Shown piece after piece: positions 28,503-38,187 of a stretch of DNA of 64,000 nt. Positions within the stretch are counted from its first letter, which is position 1, and the number at the start of each line of letters is the position of its first letter. This DNA comes from Maridesulfovibrio sp. Lineage in GTDB: Bacteria; Desulfobacterota; Desulfovibrionia; Desulfovibrionales; Desulfovibrionaceae. The DNA is taken from NCBI RefSeq assembly GCF_963676065.1, contig NZ_OY780933.1:1864001-1928000 (forward strand). Direction: 5' to 3'. A program made the position numbers and the translations under genes. The notes under the pieces were generated by a model, which saw nothing but the letters and a program-made list of their open reading frames with translations, searched no databases and had not been told where the DNA came from.

Positions 28503-29264
28503 ATGTCCAATTTTTTGAATAGTATTGATTCCCGTTTTCAAGTGGCCGCGCCCTCGTGGGTGATTCCCGGAACCATTGTTGAAAATTGTCGTTTTCTTGC
28601 TGGAAAGGTCGACGAAATAGCGCTTCTTTTCTTTGAGGCAAAATCCTGTCTGGCCTATACGAAAGCTGATCTGCCACAGGAATTGGCAGAAATAGGGCTT
28701 TCCTTTCATATCCACCACCCTCTTGATCTTCCGTGGCATGAAGGCGGAGCAGCGGTCGCACAAACCGTCATCGCATTGAATGAAAAGGCCGCCCATTTAA
28801 ATCCAGCTGCCCATGTAATTCATCCGCCTGCCGCCGGGCGAAGTGCCGCCGGTCTGATTTATGATTTTGCTGAAGTAATTTCCCGCAGTGATATAAAACC
28901 CGGAACCGTACTCTTTGAAAATATTAAGGAGAATTCTTTGCTGGGTATTGGCGGGGTTATAGCTGACTGCGATATGAAAATATGCCTTGATCTAGGGCAT
29001 ATACTGGCTTACGCACAGGATGATTTGTTATATGATGAAAGCATTGACGGATTGGTCTCCATGCTGCACCTTAACGCGCCGGGACCTGGAGGTCGTCACC
29101 TCGGACTCGATACACTTGATGTTGCCGGGCTTGAAATAATGAGTATTTTGCTTAAAATGGTTGCAAATGACGGCACGCTGACTGTTGAAGTGTTTGAAGA
29201 AGGACCTTTTTTTAAATCGCTGCAATTATTGAATGAAAATTGTATAATAAGAAATGGCAAGTAA
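28503..29264 (+). CDS. cbiR: Cobamide remodelling phosphodiesterase CbiR
   Basis: The 253-residue protein looks like a TIM barrel of the AP-endonuclease 2 superfamily, with metal-ligand-like segments SFHIHHPLDLPW, VLFENIKENS, KICLDLGHILAY and SMLHLNAPGPGGRH. Known CbiR enzymes cut the phosphodiester of intact cobamides so the lower base can be exchanged, returning a cobinamide-level intermediate. cobU follows 100 bp downstream, which handles exactly such intermediates. I assign CbiR from the motif order plus this context; a generic sugar-phosphate isomerase-like barrel is the alternative. Confidence 0.72.
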   Translation: MSNFLNSIDSRFQVAAPSWVIPGTIVENCRFLAGKVDEIALLFFEAKSCLAYTKADLPQELAEIGLSFHIHHPLDLPWHEGGAAVAQTVIALNEKAAHLNPAAHVIHPPAAGRSAAGLIYDFAEVISRSDIKPGTVLFENIKENSLLGIGGVIADCDMKICLDLGHILAYAQDDLLYDESIDGLVSMLHLNAPGPGGRHLGLDTLDVAGLEIMSILLKMVANDGTLTVEVFEEGPFFKSLQLLNENCIIRNGK

Positions 29265-29364
29265 TGCCTTGTGAAATTTTTATTGTGGTTGCAGTCCTTG
29301 TCGGAAATAGAGTACGTAAAGATAGCTTTTCCATTTTTTTGTACTCATGTACCCGGGGGAGACC

Positions 29365-29871
29365 TTGATTACATTTGTGCTGGGGGGCAATAAGTCGGGA
29401 AAATCAGATTACGCCCTTGATCTGTTTGCAGAATATTCTGGTCGGAAATGTTTTATAGCAACCGGAAAGGCTCGAGATATGTCTTTTCGGCAGCAGATTA
29501 TGACTCATCGGAATGAGCGGGACCCATCCATTCCGGTTTTGGAAGCCGGGGCGGACTTGCATCAGGTGCTGCTAAAGGCTAGAGAAGGGTACGACCACCT
29601 ACTGGTGGACAGTCTGGATTTTTGGTTGTTCTCCTGTTCCGAGGTCTCGGACGGGGAGCATCATATCGGGGAGGTTGTCCGGCTTTTATCTGAGTGGAAA
29701 GGGCCGGATGTTGTTTTGGTGTCTTGTGAAGTGGGTCTCGGTCCGCTGGCAATGACACGTGAAGTCCGAAGTTTTGTACGAAGCTTGGGATCACTCAACC
29801 GAACAATGGCTGCAATCGCAGATGAAGTTTATCTTGTGGCCGCAGGGTTGTCCCTTACCCTGAAGAAGTAA
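29365..29871 (+). CDS. cobU: Adenosylcobinamide kinase / guanylyltransferase
   Basis: CobU phosphorylates adenosylcobinamide and then adds GMP to form AdoCbi-GDP in nucleotide-loop assembly. Visible are the P-loop GGNKSGKS near the start, the HRNERDPS segment with the guanylylated-His motif, LLVDSLDFWL and VLVSCEVGLGPLAM. The 168-residue length is normal. The frame opens at ATG 29347, but TTG 29365 with GGGGGAG just before it is the likelier start because the ATG has no ribosome site. It is two bases from the next gene. Confidence 0.88.
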   Translation: MITFVLGGNKSGKSDYALDLFAEYSGRKCFIATGKARDMSFRQQIMTHRNERDPSIPVLEAGADLHQVLLKAREGYDHLLVDSLDFWLFSCSEVSDGEHHIGEVVRLLSEWKGPDVVLVSCEVGLGPLAMTREVRSFVRSLGSLNRTMAAIADEVYLVAAGLSLTLKK

Positions 29872-29873
29872 CT

Positions 29874-30866
29874 ATGGCTTATTTTAAACAGCTTGAAGAT
29901 CAGCTTCAGGATTTGCTCGCTCTTTGCAATAAAGACGAGCGCTGGCTGGTAGTGGTCAACGCCGACCCGGATTCTCTTGGATCGGCAATGGCATTTAAAC
30001 GCATAATCGGCCGCAGGGTTGCAGAAGTGGGAATTGCCCACATCAATGAGGTCAAGCGCCTCGACAACCTTGCCATGATGCATTACCTGCGCATCCCGGC
30101 CCAGCGGATGATACCTACCCTTGTGGCTCAGTACGACAAATTTGCAATTCTTGACTCCCAGCCTCATCACCATCCTGATTTTGAGGATGTGAAATTTTCC
30201 GTGATAATCGATCATCATCCGAAGCCGGAGGAACCTTATCCATACGCTGAGTATGTGGATATACGTCCCAGTTATGCGGCCAACAGCACCATGATGACCG
30301 AATATCTCTACAACCTGAATATCCGTCCGGCCAAACTGCTGGCCACAGCGCTACTCTACGGCATTAAAACCGATACCCAGAGCTTTGAGCGCCCTTTTAT
30401 TGATGACGATGTCAAGGCTTTTAGATACTTGACTAAATATGCGGATATGGACCTCATTAAACGTATTACACGCAGTGAGATCCATCCTGACTGGCTGCGC
30501 TATTTCTCCCGCGCCTTCTATAATCTGCGTCGCATCGGCCTAGGACTTTTTACTCACATCGGTAAGGTCGAAAACCCTGATACACTGGTCATTCTTGCGG
30601 ACTTCCTAATGCGTGTTCACGGCGTTTCATGGGATGTTGTTTCCGGGGTTTACGAGGATACTCTTGTTGTTATTTTCCGTGGTGACGGAATGCGCAAGGA
30701 TATGGGAAAAATGGCGGCCAAGCTTTTTGATGAAATAGGTTCTGCCGGTGGACATAAGGCTGCCGCACGGGCTGAGATTAAGCTTGAAGCCCTTGAAGAA
30801 GCCGATCCTGAATCTTTCGTTCTCAAGAAATTGACCAAAGGTAAAAAGACGGTCAAACGTATCTGA
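29874..30866 (+). CDS. DHH-family phosphoesterase
   Basis: The 330-residue protein has the DHH/DHHA1 arrangement: NADPDSLGSAMA (metal motif), ILDSQPHHH, VIIDHHPKPE (the DHH signature) and, near the end, GSAGGHKAAARAEI (the DHHA1 GGH motif). Such proteins degrade very short RNAs, pAp or cyclic dinucleotides in the cytoplasm. The sequence reads closest to the NrnA/bifunctional oligoribonuclease-pAp phosphatase side, but not decisively. It is translationally coupled to cobU and lies 46 bp before polA. Confidence 0.83.
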   Translation: MAYFKQLEDQLQDLLALCNKDERWLVVVNADPDSLGSAMAFKRIIGRRVAEVGIAHINEVKRLDNLAMMHYLRIPAQRMIPTLVAQYDKFAILDSQPHHHPDFEDVKFSVIIDHHPKPEEPYPYAEYVDIRPSYAANSTMMTEYLYNLNIRPAKLLATALLYGIKTDTQSFERPFIDDDVKAFRYLTKYADMDLIKRITRSEIHPDWLRYFSRAFYNLRRIGLGLFTHIGKVENPDTLVILADFLMRVHGVSWDVVSGVYEDTLVVIFRGDGMRKDMGKMAAKLFDEIGSAGGHKAAARAEIKLEALEEADPESFVLKKLTKGKKTVKRI

Positions 30867-30912
30867 TCTTACCCAATTACATAATTGCAGGGTTTGAACC
30901 CTAAGGCATATC

Positions 30913-33564
30913 ATGGCACTCAGAGATAAATTGAATTTTGACGGCGAGCCTCTCTTCCTGATTGACGGCTCAGCATTTTTCTATCGCGGATTTCACGCTT
31001 ACCCGGATCTCAAACGTTCGGACGGTGTACCCACTAACGCCTTGTTTTTTGTGTTGCGGGTTCTGCTCAAGATCATCAAAGAAGAAAAACCCAAATATCT
31101 GGTTTTCATGCTCGATGGGAAGGGTAAGAATTTCCGTCATGAACTATATGATCAGTACAAAGCCCAGCGTCCCCCCATGCCCGAAGACCTGCGTGCCCAG
31201 ATAGAGCCGCTTAAGGAAGGATTGGAGGTTTTAGGCGTGCCGCTCATCGTATCCAACGGGGACGAAGCTGATGATTGCATCGCTTCTCTGGCTGCGCGCT
31301 ATAAATCCGAACGGCCGGTGGTAATCCTCGGCGCGGATAAAGACCTTAAGCAGTGCCTTGATGAAAATGTTTTCATGTGGGATCCGGCCGGGCGTAAAGA
31401 AAAAATTACCTCCCTTGATGATTTTCGCGAAGATACTAAAATGGAGCCCGATCAGTGGGCTGATTTTCAGGCGCTTGTGGGTGATTCCGCTGATAATATC
31501 CCCGGCGTGCCGGGAGTGGGCAAAGTTACCGCTACCAAAATAATGCTCGAGTATCCTACCCTTGAGGATATCCGCGATAATTTTGACAACTTGAAGCCCG
31601 CCATCCAGAAAAAGATGAAGGATGAGCTGGAAAATATTTTTGTCTACCGCGAGCTTACCCGCATGCGACTGGATAGTTGTCCCGATTGTGATCTCAAAAA
31701 ATGCGAGATCCGTTCCGCTGATCCGGAAAAGGCTGCGCAGTTTATGACCAGCTATGAATTCCGCTCACTGGTGCGCGATGTAAAATCTTTATTTCCCTCA
31801 ACCACGGCATCCGGAACTGAATCTGTACCGGCCGCTAAATCTTCAAAAAATAAATCCGGGCAGCTTTCATTATTCGGAGAAGATGTGCCCGTTCCCGCAG
31901 GACCTGAAAATCGACTTGAACTGAAAAAAGCGGATTCCGCCGCTGAACTTCCCGATCTTTCCGGCAAAGAAGTCGGGCTGGTCCGCGAGGGCAAGGTTTT
32001 CTTTCTCGGGCTGGATGGCGACGAGTGGATGTGCAGAGTCTCTGCGGCAGAACTGGTCAAGGAACTATGCTCTGCGAAGACCGTTGTTGTGGCTGATGTG
32101 AAATCCTTTTTGCGTTCTGATGAGGTCTGGTCTGAAATTCAGCTTTCCCGCTGGTTTGATTTAGGCCTTGCCGCGTATCTGCTTAACCCTGAAGAACGTA
32201 ATTATGCCTGGGATCGTTTGCGGGCAATGCTTTTTGCCGGGGATGAGCTTCCTGATGCAGTGGATGAGGTTCATCCTGACGCTCAGGGACTGGCAGCGCT
32301 GGCGCTTAAACATGTGCTGGGGCCGCGCATTAAATCCGCCGGACTTGAAGAACTTATAGACAATTTGGAAATTCCCTTGATTCCAGTTCTAGCCGGCATG
32401 GAAGAGGCAGGGATCACTATTGATCTCTCCGCTTTCGCTGATTTTCTTTCTGAAGTAAACGAGCGCATCAACGAGCTGACCAGAATCATTCATGATCATG
32501 CCGGGGAGCCCTTTAATATCCGCTCCAGTCAGCAGATGAGCACAGTTCTTTTTGATTCCCTCGGCCTTAAACCCGGCGGAAAGACTCCGAAAGGCGCGCT
32601 TTCTACCGCCAACTCTGTGCTTGAAAAACTAGTCGGTCAGCATGAGATCATTACCGACATACTTGAGTACCGGAAGATGGAAAAGTTGCGGTCCACCTAC
32701 CTTGAGCCCATGCCCAAGCTGGTGAATTCGGATGGGCGCATTCATACCAATTTCAATCAGTTGGCTACCGCTACGGGCCGCCTGTCCAGTTCCGGTCCCA
32801 ATCTGCAGAATATCCCCATCCGCGGGGATCAGGGCAAGCGTATGCGGGCCTGCTTCACTGCCGGAAAGGGATTACGTCTGGCCGCGGCTGATTATTCTCA
32901 GGTAGAACTGCGTGTCTTGGCGCATTTTTCCGCTGATCCGGCTCTTGTTTCAGCTTTTGAGCATGATGAGGATATTCACTCCCGCACCGCGGCTTTGCTT
33001 TTTGATTGTGCCCCTGACGATGTCAGCTCTGATCAAAGGCGTAATGCCAAGACCATCAACTTCGGTCTGATTTACGGCATGGGACCGCAGAAACTTTCCC
33101 GTGAACTGGGCATCAATATTAATGAAGCCAAGGAATTTATCGCCAAGTATTTCGAGAAACTGGATGTGCTCAAGGGGTTTTATGATTCAGTGGTGGAAAA
33201 GGGCAGGGATAAGGGATATGTGACAACTCTTTCCGGGCGCCGCAGACTTTTGCCTGAATTGCATTCCAACAGTCCGCAGGTGCTCTCGCAGGCCCGCAGG
33301 CAGGCCATCAATACCGTCATTCAGGGCAGCGCCGCGGATATTATCAAGATGGCCATGATCAAAGTTGCGGATAATGCCGAAATCAAGCATCTCGGCGGCA
33401 GGTTGATCCTGCAGATTCATGATGAACTTTTAGTCGAAGGTCCTGAAGAAAGTATCGAAGAAATCGGCAGGCTCCTGCAGCAGGATATGCAGACGGTGGC
33501 AACCCTGGCAGTGCCGCTTAAGGTCGATTTAGGCTTGGGCCGGAACTGGGCGCAGGCGCATTAA
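30913..33564 (+). CDS. polA: DNA polymerase I
   Basis: The 883-residue protein fills gaps and removes RNA primers. The 5' nuclease domain (1-300) keeps LIDGSAFFYRGFHA, DEADDCIA, GADKDLKQ and GDSADNIPGVPGVG. The polymerase domain has motif A AADYSQVELRVLAHF (about 658), motif B RRNAKTINFGLIYGMG (about 709) and motif C QIHDELLVEG (about 834). The middle 3'-5' exonuclease domain lacks the DxE ExoI motif at its expected place (VGLVREGKVFFLGLDG), keeping only the WFDLGLAAYLLNPEE helix. Proofreading is therefore probably lost. Confidence 0.95.
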   Translation: MALRDKLNFDGEPLFLIDGSAFFYRGFHAYPDLKRSDGVPTNALFFVLRVLLKIIKEEKPKYLVFMLDGKGKNFRHELYDQYKAQRPPMPEDLRAQIEPLKEGLEVLGVPLIVSNGDEADDCIASLAARYKSERPVVILGADKDLKQCLDENVFMWDPAGRKEKITSLDDFREDTKMEPDQWADFQALVGDSADNIPGVPGVGKVTATKIMLEYPTLEDIRDNFDNLKPAIQKKMKDELENIFVYRELTRMRLDSCPDCDLKKCEIRSADPEKAAQFMTSYEFRSLVRDVKSLFPSTTASGTESVPAAKSSKNKSGQLSLFGEDVPVPAGPENRLELKKADSAAELPDLSGKEVGLVREGKVFFLGLDGDEWMCRVSAAELVKELCSAKTVVVADVKSFLRSDEVWSEIQLSRWFDLGLAAYLLNPEERNYAWDRLRAMLFAGDELPDAVDEVHPDAQGLAALALKHVLGPRIKSAGLEELIDNLEIPLIPVLAGMEEAGITIDLSAFADFLSEVNERINELTRIIHDHAGEPFNIRSSQQMSTVLFDSLGLKPGGKTPKGALSTANSVLEKLVGQHEIITDILEYRKMEKLRSTYLEPMPKLVNSDGRIHTNFNQLATATGRLSSSGPNLQNIPIRGDQGKRMRACFTAGKGLRLAAADYSQVELRVLAHFSADPALVSAFEHDEDIHSRTAALLFDCAPDDVSSDQRRNAKTINFGLIYGMGPQKLSRELGININEAKEFIAKYFEKLDVLKGFYDSVVEKGRDKGYVTTLSGRRRLLPELHSNSPQVLSQARRQAINTVIQGSAADIIKMAMIKVADNAEIKHLGGRLILQIHDELLVEGPEESIEEIGRLLQQDMQTVATLAVPLKVDLGLGRNWAQAH

Positions 33565-33590
33565 TCTTTTCGGTGGCCGGGAAGCTGGAG

Positions 33591-33609
33591 GTCCTTAACA
33601 GGACTTTTT
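33591..33609 (+). terminator. Weak terminator after polA
   Basis: A short GTCC/GGAC hairpin followed by TTTTT sits 27 bp after the polA stop, inside the 3' end of the convergent channel gene. Confidence 0.4.
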
Positions 33610-34263
33610 GCTGTCCCGGCTTCCTATACGTACAAATTCACCCGGAGGGCCGAGCCGGATATCAAATATTATGGCTGCTCCGCGTATAATTAAAGTTGCC
33701 ATAAAACCAGCGGCCATGGCGATTTCAGGTTGCACGTCAAGTTTCATCATGCCCACGTTGACAAATGCTCCGGCCAGTGCGGCAACCGCGTAAAGTTCCC
33801 CGCATAAAATCATTGGCCGGTTTCCGGTCAGCACATCACGGATTACCCCGCCTCCAGCTGCGGTCATAACGCCCATGAACACTGCAATGGTCCATGGAAC
33901 TTCACACTGCAGAGCCACCGTGCTTCCGGTAATCGCGAAAGCGCTCAGGCCGAGAGCATCAAACCATGAGGTGGCCTTGTAGCGGTCCTGAATTTCAAGA
34001 CGGCAGAAATACGTAAACAGGGTGGCGATAATGCAGAGGTAGAGCTCTACAGGTTCTCGGGTCCACCATACCGGTCGGTCAAGAAGTACATCGCGAAGGG
34101 AGCCTCCTCCGAGACCGGTAATGGTTCCGATCAGAACATAGCCGACTATATCCATCCTGCGTTTTCCGGCAGCCAGAGCGCCGCTGACCGAAAAAACTAT
34201 ATCGCCGAAATACATGAATCCGTGGATGGCGGAATGGACCACCTCACCATTCAAGACACTCAT
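33595..34263 (-). CDS. TRIC-type trimeric cation channel family (YicG/UPF0126)
   Basis: The 222-residue inner-membrane protein has about seven helices in two inverted repeats. Each repeat carries the family's glycine-rich kink: SGALAAGKRRMDIVGYVLIG, then GLGGGSLRDVLLDR, and AAGGGVIRDVLTGNRP in the second repeat. Bacterial TRIC proteins conduct K+ and related cations; the physiological role is not known. ATG 34263 with GGTGGAT is chosen over a GTG six bases upstream. Confidence 0.85.
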   Translation of the reverse strand: MSVLNGEVVHSAIHGFMYFGDIVFSVSGALAAGKRRMDIVGYVLIGTITGLGGGSLRDVLLDRPVWWTREPVELYLCIIATLFTYFCRLEIQDRYKATSWFDALGLSAFAITGSTVALQCEVPWTIAVFMGVMTAAGGGVIRDVLTGNRPMILCGELYAVAALAGAFVNVGMMKLDVQPEIAMAAGFMATLIIRGAAIIFDIRLGPPGEFVRIGSRDSKKSC

Positions 34264-34527
34264 ATCCACCCCCGATAAAGCGATTCTGGTTTATTGATTT
34301 AAATATTTTTGTGTTTGTGTATTCAAAATTTGAGCCTGCAATAATTTTTGTTTGGTTAATTGTAAAGGATGTTTTTTTGATGATTGCGTTTTTTTGGACG
34401 ATTTTTTTAAGGAATGAGCCTGTTCCCGCCTAGCGCATGCGACTTATGCCGCTTGCCTGCTGTTGATTGAGCTGGTAAAAGGACTCCCCTTTTTGGAAAT
34501 AATTTTTATTTTTTATCGAGATAAGCA

Positions 34528-35397
34528 ATGACATCATCAAGAGAATCGACTGCATATTTGACAGTAACCTGTAAGGACAGACCCGGAATAGTTTCCGCAG
34601 TTTCCGGCTTTCTGTATTCACAAAATGCCAATATTATCCATTCTGACCAGCATTCAAGCGATCCTGTGGGCGGGCGCTTTTTTCTCAGGATGAAATTTCA
34701 TATGAATGGCCTTGAAAGCGGTCTTGAAAAATTCAGGAAGGAATTTTCTGAAAAAGTTGCCGCTGAATTTGATATGGATTGGAGCATTAATCCGGCATGG
34801 ATCAAAAAGAAAACAGCCATTCTTGTTTCAAAGTTTGATCATGCCCTCATGGATCTGCTCTGGCGGGCCAAGCGCGATGAACTGCATTCCGAAATCACCA
34901 TGGTTATAAGCAACCATGATGATCTACGTGAAGCTGTGGAATCTTTCGGGGTTACTTTTCATCACGTTCCGGTAGAAAAAGGCAAGAAAGAGGAATCCGA
35001 GGATAAAATTCTGGAACTTCTGGAAGGGCAGGCCGATCTGGTCATCCTTGCCCGTTACATGCAGATTCTGAGTCCCAAACTTATTGATGCCTACCCCAAC
35101 CGGATTATCAATATTCACCACTCTTTTCTCCCTGCATTTGTAGGGGCGGACCCCTACCGCAGAGCCGGGGAGCGCGGTGTAAAGCTGATCGGAGCTACGG
35201 CCCATTATGTGACCGAGGAACTGGATCAGGGGCCGATTATCGAGCAGGATGTTATCCGTGTCTCCCATCGTCATGACTATGAGGAACTCAAGGTACTGGG
35301 ACGCGACATCGAACGACAGGTACTCAGCCGGGCCGTAAAATGGCACCTCACCGAAAGGGTGCTGGTGGATGGTAATAAGACTGTTGTATTCATCTGA
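34528..35397 (+). CDS. purU: Formyltetrahydrofolate deformylase
   Basis: PurU hydrolyses 10-formyl-THF to THF and formate, balancing one-carbon pools and supplying formate. The N-terminal ACT domain (VTCKDRPGIVSAVSGFL) is followed by a formyltransferase domain with LARYMQILSP, NIHHSFLPAFVGADPY (catalytic Asn-His) and the DQGPIIEQD aspartate. Length 289 fits. It is monocistronic, with a terminator after it. Confidence 0.94.
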   Translation: MTSSRESTAYLTVTCKDRPGIVSAVSGFLYSQNANIIHSDQHSSDPVGGRFFLRMKFHMNGLESGLEKFRKEFSEKVAAEFDMDWSINPAWIKKKTAILVSKFDHALMDLLWRAKRDELHSEITMVISNHDDLREAVESFGVTFHHVPVEKGKKEESEDKILELLEGQADLVILARYMQILSPKLIDAYPNRIINIHHSFLPAFVGADPYRRAGERGVKLIGATAHYVTEELDQGPIIEQDVIRVSHRHDYEELKVLGRDIERQVLSRAVKWHLTERVLVDGNKTVVFI

Positions 35398-35420
35398 TCT
35401 TTATTGATTTCAAGTAAAAA

Positions 35421-35457
35421 ACGCTCTCCTGAAAATATTTGGGAGAGCGTTTTTTTT
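35421..35457 (+). terminator. Terminator after purU
   Basis: CGCTCTCC pairs with GGAGAGCG and is flanked by A-run and T-run (TTTTTTTT), so it can also act on the convergent gene. Confidence 0.85.
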
Positions 35458-35523
35458 GCAGAACTGAAAAAGATGTAAAAATTCTGGTAATGGAGCGTAA
35501 AACCGAATTCGGTTTAAGTTATT

Positions 35524-37107
35524 CTATCTTCCGGATCCTGATAACTTTTTGGCGATCTGCTCGTCGCTTTGATTGCCTATGCCGAAGCGCATGAAAAGAT
35601 CGTTAAGCTTGCCGCGGATATCTTTGGTTGCTTTGGCTACGGCTTGCAGGCTGATGAATATCAGAAATTCAACCTTGAAATCACCTTTTTCAAATAATTT
35701 CAGTATGGCGGTGGCAAGCTCTTTTTCAAGAACCAGCAACTGCATCTCGCTGATCAGCTCTTTGGCAGTATTTTGCTTGAATATCAGCCAGTTTTCATTG
35801 GTGGAATCCTTCAGCCACAATCTTGACATGCGAATCCGGGTCATGCCGATTTCGTGAAGAGCCTGCACCTGCTTTGCCGGAGCACGTCTGCGCTTCAGCA
35901 CCCGCAACTGCATCTTGCTCTCTTCTCCCTGCATTTTTTGCTTCAGCAGTGAAGAAAATTTTACCTCGGTAAGGTAAATGAATAATTCATCAAGGGCATC
36001 CACCCCGAATTTATGAAGATATGTTGAGAGAACTTTTTCATCGCGCTGGGTATACGTTTTCAGTCCGAGAAGAAATTCACGGGCCACAATATCAAGAGTC
36101 AAACTGACCCCGATGGCGCAGGCTCCGATCTGGTCTTGCGCGAATTGCATCCGGCGAGCCAATTCCGCTTCTTGTTCCGCGCTTTCGGCTGAATACGCCG
36201 TTTCGCGCATGGCCGCCATGGCGTTGTCAAAATCTTCCTTGAATTTGGATGTGGCAGGATCAATGCAGACTATTCGCGCAATTCGCTCAACAATCATATT
36301 GTTTATCGGTTCGTCACCATGAATCAGAACTCCGCTTTCATGCAGGGAGTTGTAAGTCATTTTTAAAACTTCAGCAGATTTTTCATCCTCACCGATCTGC
36401 TCAAAGGCGGTCTGAATGCGGGTTTTATCAATGGCGGGAATATCTGTTTTGAACCGTTTGCTTACATCATCAAAGGGAAAGCGCAGGATTAAATAGCTTT
36501 TGTCACGGGTAAGGGAATAACGCTCGTCGGTAATAATTTCCGTAAGAGAAGACTCCACTTCCTGTGTGATGAACTGATCTATAAGGGCCTGCCAGAAATT
36601 TTTGTCCAGTTCGTATTGTTCCAGTAGAGCGTTGTATTTTTTGAGGGCAGACTCTCCATGATGGCGCAGAGTAACTTCTTCAAAATTGTCGGAAATAAGG
36701 CAGGAGGCGTATACAACACCCTGTACGGTCTTTATAAGAAGGGTCTCGGCATTGATTATACGGGAACGGATATTGTCCAGTGCATCCTTGTCCTTGCCGT
36801 CTTGAAGTTTACTGAAACGGCCGATCATGAGGATGAATTCACTTAAGATTTTCTTGATAAACTCATGGGCCGGCAGGTCGGTGGACCGATGGCACAGCAG
36901 GGCGATAATCCCACTCTGCTGTTTTTCCAGCAGGGGAAATTCGTTGATGCGATTATTGTTATACTTGATAAATTCAAAGAAAACCTCGCGCTCAAGGACT
37001 TCACGCAGGGTGCTGCGTTCCTTGAGTCGGACCAGAACTTTCAAGTAAAAATCAATTCGCTGGTTTTTGTCAGGACCTTGTGCGCCGTCAGTGGACACTT
37101 CACTCAT
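35524..37107 (-). CDS. Uncharacterised 527-residue helical protein
   Basis: I recognise no family. The protein is soluble, mostly alpha-helical, rich in Glu, Lys and Leu, with no signal or membrane segment. A basic stretch (LRVLKRRRAPAKQV) occurs near residue 410. The first helix region FYLKVLVRLKERSTLREVLE could be a dimerisation segment. It stands alone, between purU and the zinc-ribbon gene. The ATG at 37107 has GGAG five bases upstream; a further ATG at 37122 is weaker. Confidence 0.6.
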   Translation of the reverse strand: MSEVSTDGAQGPDKNQRIDFYLKVLVRLKERSTLREVLEREVFFEFIKYNNNRINEFPLLEKQQSGIIALLCHRSTDLPAHEFIKKILSEFILMIGRFSKLQDGKDKDALDNIRSRIINAETLLIKTVQGVVYASCLISDNFEEVTLRHHGESALKKYNALLEQYELDKNFWQALIDQFITQEVESSLTEIITDERYSLTRDKSYLILRFPFDDVSKRFKTDIPAIDKTRIQTAFEQIGEDEKSAEVLKMTYNSLHESGVLIHGDEPINNMIVERIARIVCIDPATSKFKEDFDNAMAAMRETAYSAESAEQEAELARRMQFAQDQIGACAIGVSLTLDIVAREFLLGLKTYTQRDEKVLSTYLHKFGVDALDELFIYLTEVKFSSLLKQKMQGEESKMQLRVLKRRRAPAKQVQALHEIGMTRIRMSRLWLKDSTNENWLIFKQNTAKELISEMQLLVLEKELATAILKLFEKGDFKVEFLIFISLQAVAKATKDIRGKLNDLFMRFGIGNQSDEQIAKKLSGSGR

Positions 37108-37394
37108 GAATTCTCCATCCATAATTTCTTAATTATTGGCATAAAATGTCTCAATTTAGCAACAATAGTCAAGGGATTATAAAATTATAAGCTGTAATAG
37201 AGCCGGTTGATGTCGGGCACGGCTTCCGCAGACCGCAAACTCAGGATATTAATTGCTGAATATATCCAAAATAATGGTACTTTTCTTGCTTGAATCAGAT
37301 AGCATAATAAAATATTGACACTGTCTGATTTATGGATTTTTACATTAATAGTTTAAGGCTCAACTCCGGACGCCAACAAGGAGCCATTCAATAT

Positions 37395-37697
37395 ATGATC
37401 ACCTGCAACAAATGTGGCCGAAAAAACAACGATGCGGATAAGTTCTGCTCCAAATGCGGATATAAGCTGCAATCCGGTCGTAAAAGATTGAAAAAAGATT
37501 CAACCTTACAAGGCCGCCGCGACATGTTTCATTTGAAACTTGAGAAGGAGCAGCGGTTCACAAAAGATGGTGAGGCATGGGTTTACGCCCTGTTTCTGCT
37601 TGGGGCTGTTGTCTTTTTTACTTACAATAAAATTTACTGGCCTCTTTATGCCCTTACCCCCGCTATTGCTCTTCTTGCTTGGTTTCGGAAGATTTAG
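37395..37697 (+). CDS. Zinc-ribbon membrane protein, 100 residues
   Basis: The N-terminus is a zinc ribbon MITCNKCGRKNNDADKFCSK (CxxC-x12-CxxC pattern) of the type common in bacterial membrane proteins. A basic linker and two hydrophobic helices (ALFLLGAVVFFTY, PLYALTPAIALLAW) follow, so the ribbon should face the cytoplasm. Function unknown. ATG 37395 follows AAGGAG at 11 bases. Its 3' end overlaps the convergent secreted-protein gene by 35 bp. Confidence 0.65.
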   Translation: MITCNKCGRKNNDADKFCSKCGYKLQSGRKRLKKDSTLQGRRDMFHLKLEKEQRFTKDGEAWVYALFLLGAVVFFTYNKIYWPLYALTPAIALLAWFRKI

Positions 37698-38187
37698 ACG
37701 TCCTGTTCTGTAATTCCTCAATAGCCTTTTGCTGATCTTCCCGCAGCAGGTCCGGTATTGAGCGCTGCCAGAATTCAGCTTCTTTATCGGCTTCCAATTC
37801 CTTTTTCGATTTAGGAAAACAGCATTTTATGACCGAGCGTTTGCTGCATGAAGCCGGATAATCTTCAATAATTCCGCATTCATTTTCATCTATATAATAT
37901 TTAACGGTTCTCCTGAATTTTTTCTTACGGGAAAGTATGGTTATCTCCCCGTCTTCTATTTTACAGAAGAAATCCGTGTTCTTGGCACCGTAAAAGCCTG
38001 TAAAGATGTGAATGTTGCCTCGCTTGGTACCCATGTAGCTGAACTCATGGGGATCTTTGCACTGAGCCCGGGCGAGGGCGTTTCTGGTCAGGCACATGGC
38101 TCGTTCTTCCTCCATGCTTCGGGCATGGGCAGGAGAAGGGAGCTGGCAGAGAATAAACAATATGGTGATGATCGCAAACCTTCGCAT
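37663..38187 (-). CDS. Secreted protein of unknown function, 174 residues
   Basis: A clear signal peptide (MRRFAIITILFILCQLPSPA, cleavage after AHA) precedes a mature protein with seven cysteines, so disulfides in the periplasm are likely. The middle part has a beta-rich look (GNIHIFTGFYGAKNTDFF), and the tail is helical and charged (LLREDQQKAIEELQNRT). No family recognised. GAGG precedes the ATG. Confidence 0.6.
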   Translation of the reverse strand: MRRFAIITILFILCQLPSPAHARSMEEERAMCLTRNALARAQCKDPHEFSYMGTKRGNIHIFTGFYGAKNTDFFCKIEDGEITILSRKKKFRRTVKYYIDENECGIIEDYPASCSKRSVIKCCFPKSKKELEADKEAEFWQRSIPDLLREDQQKAIEELQNRTSKSSETKQEEQ

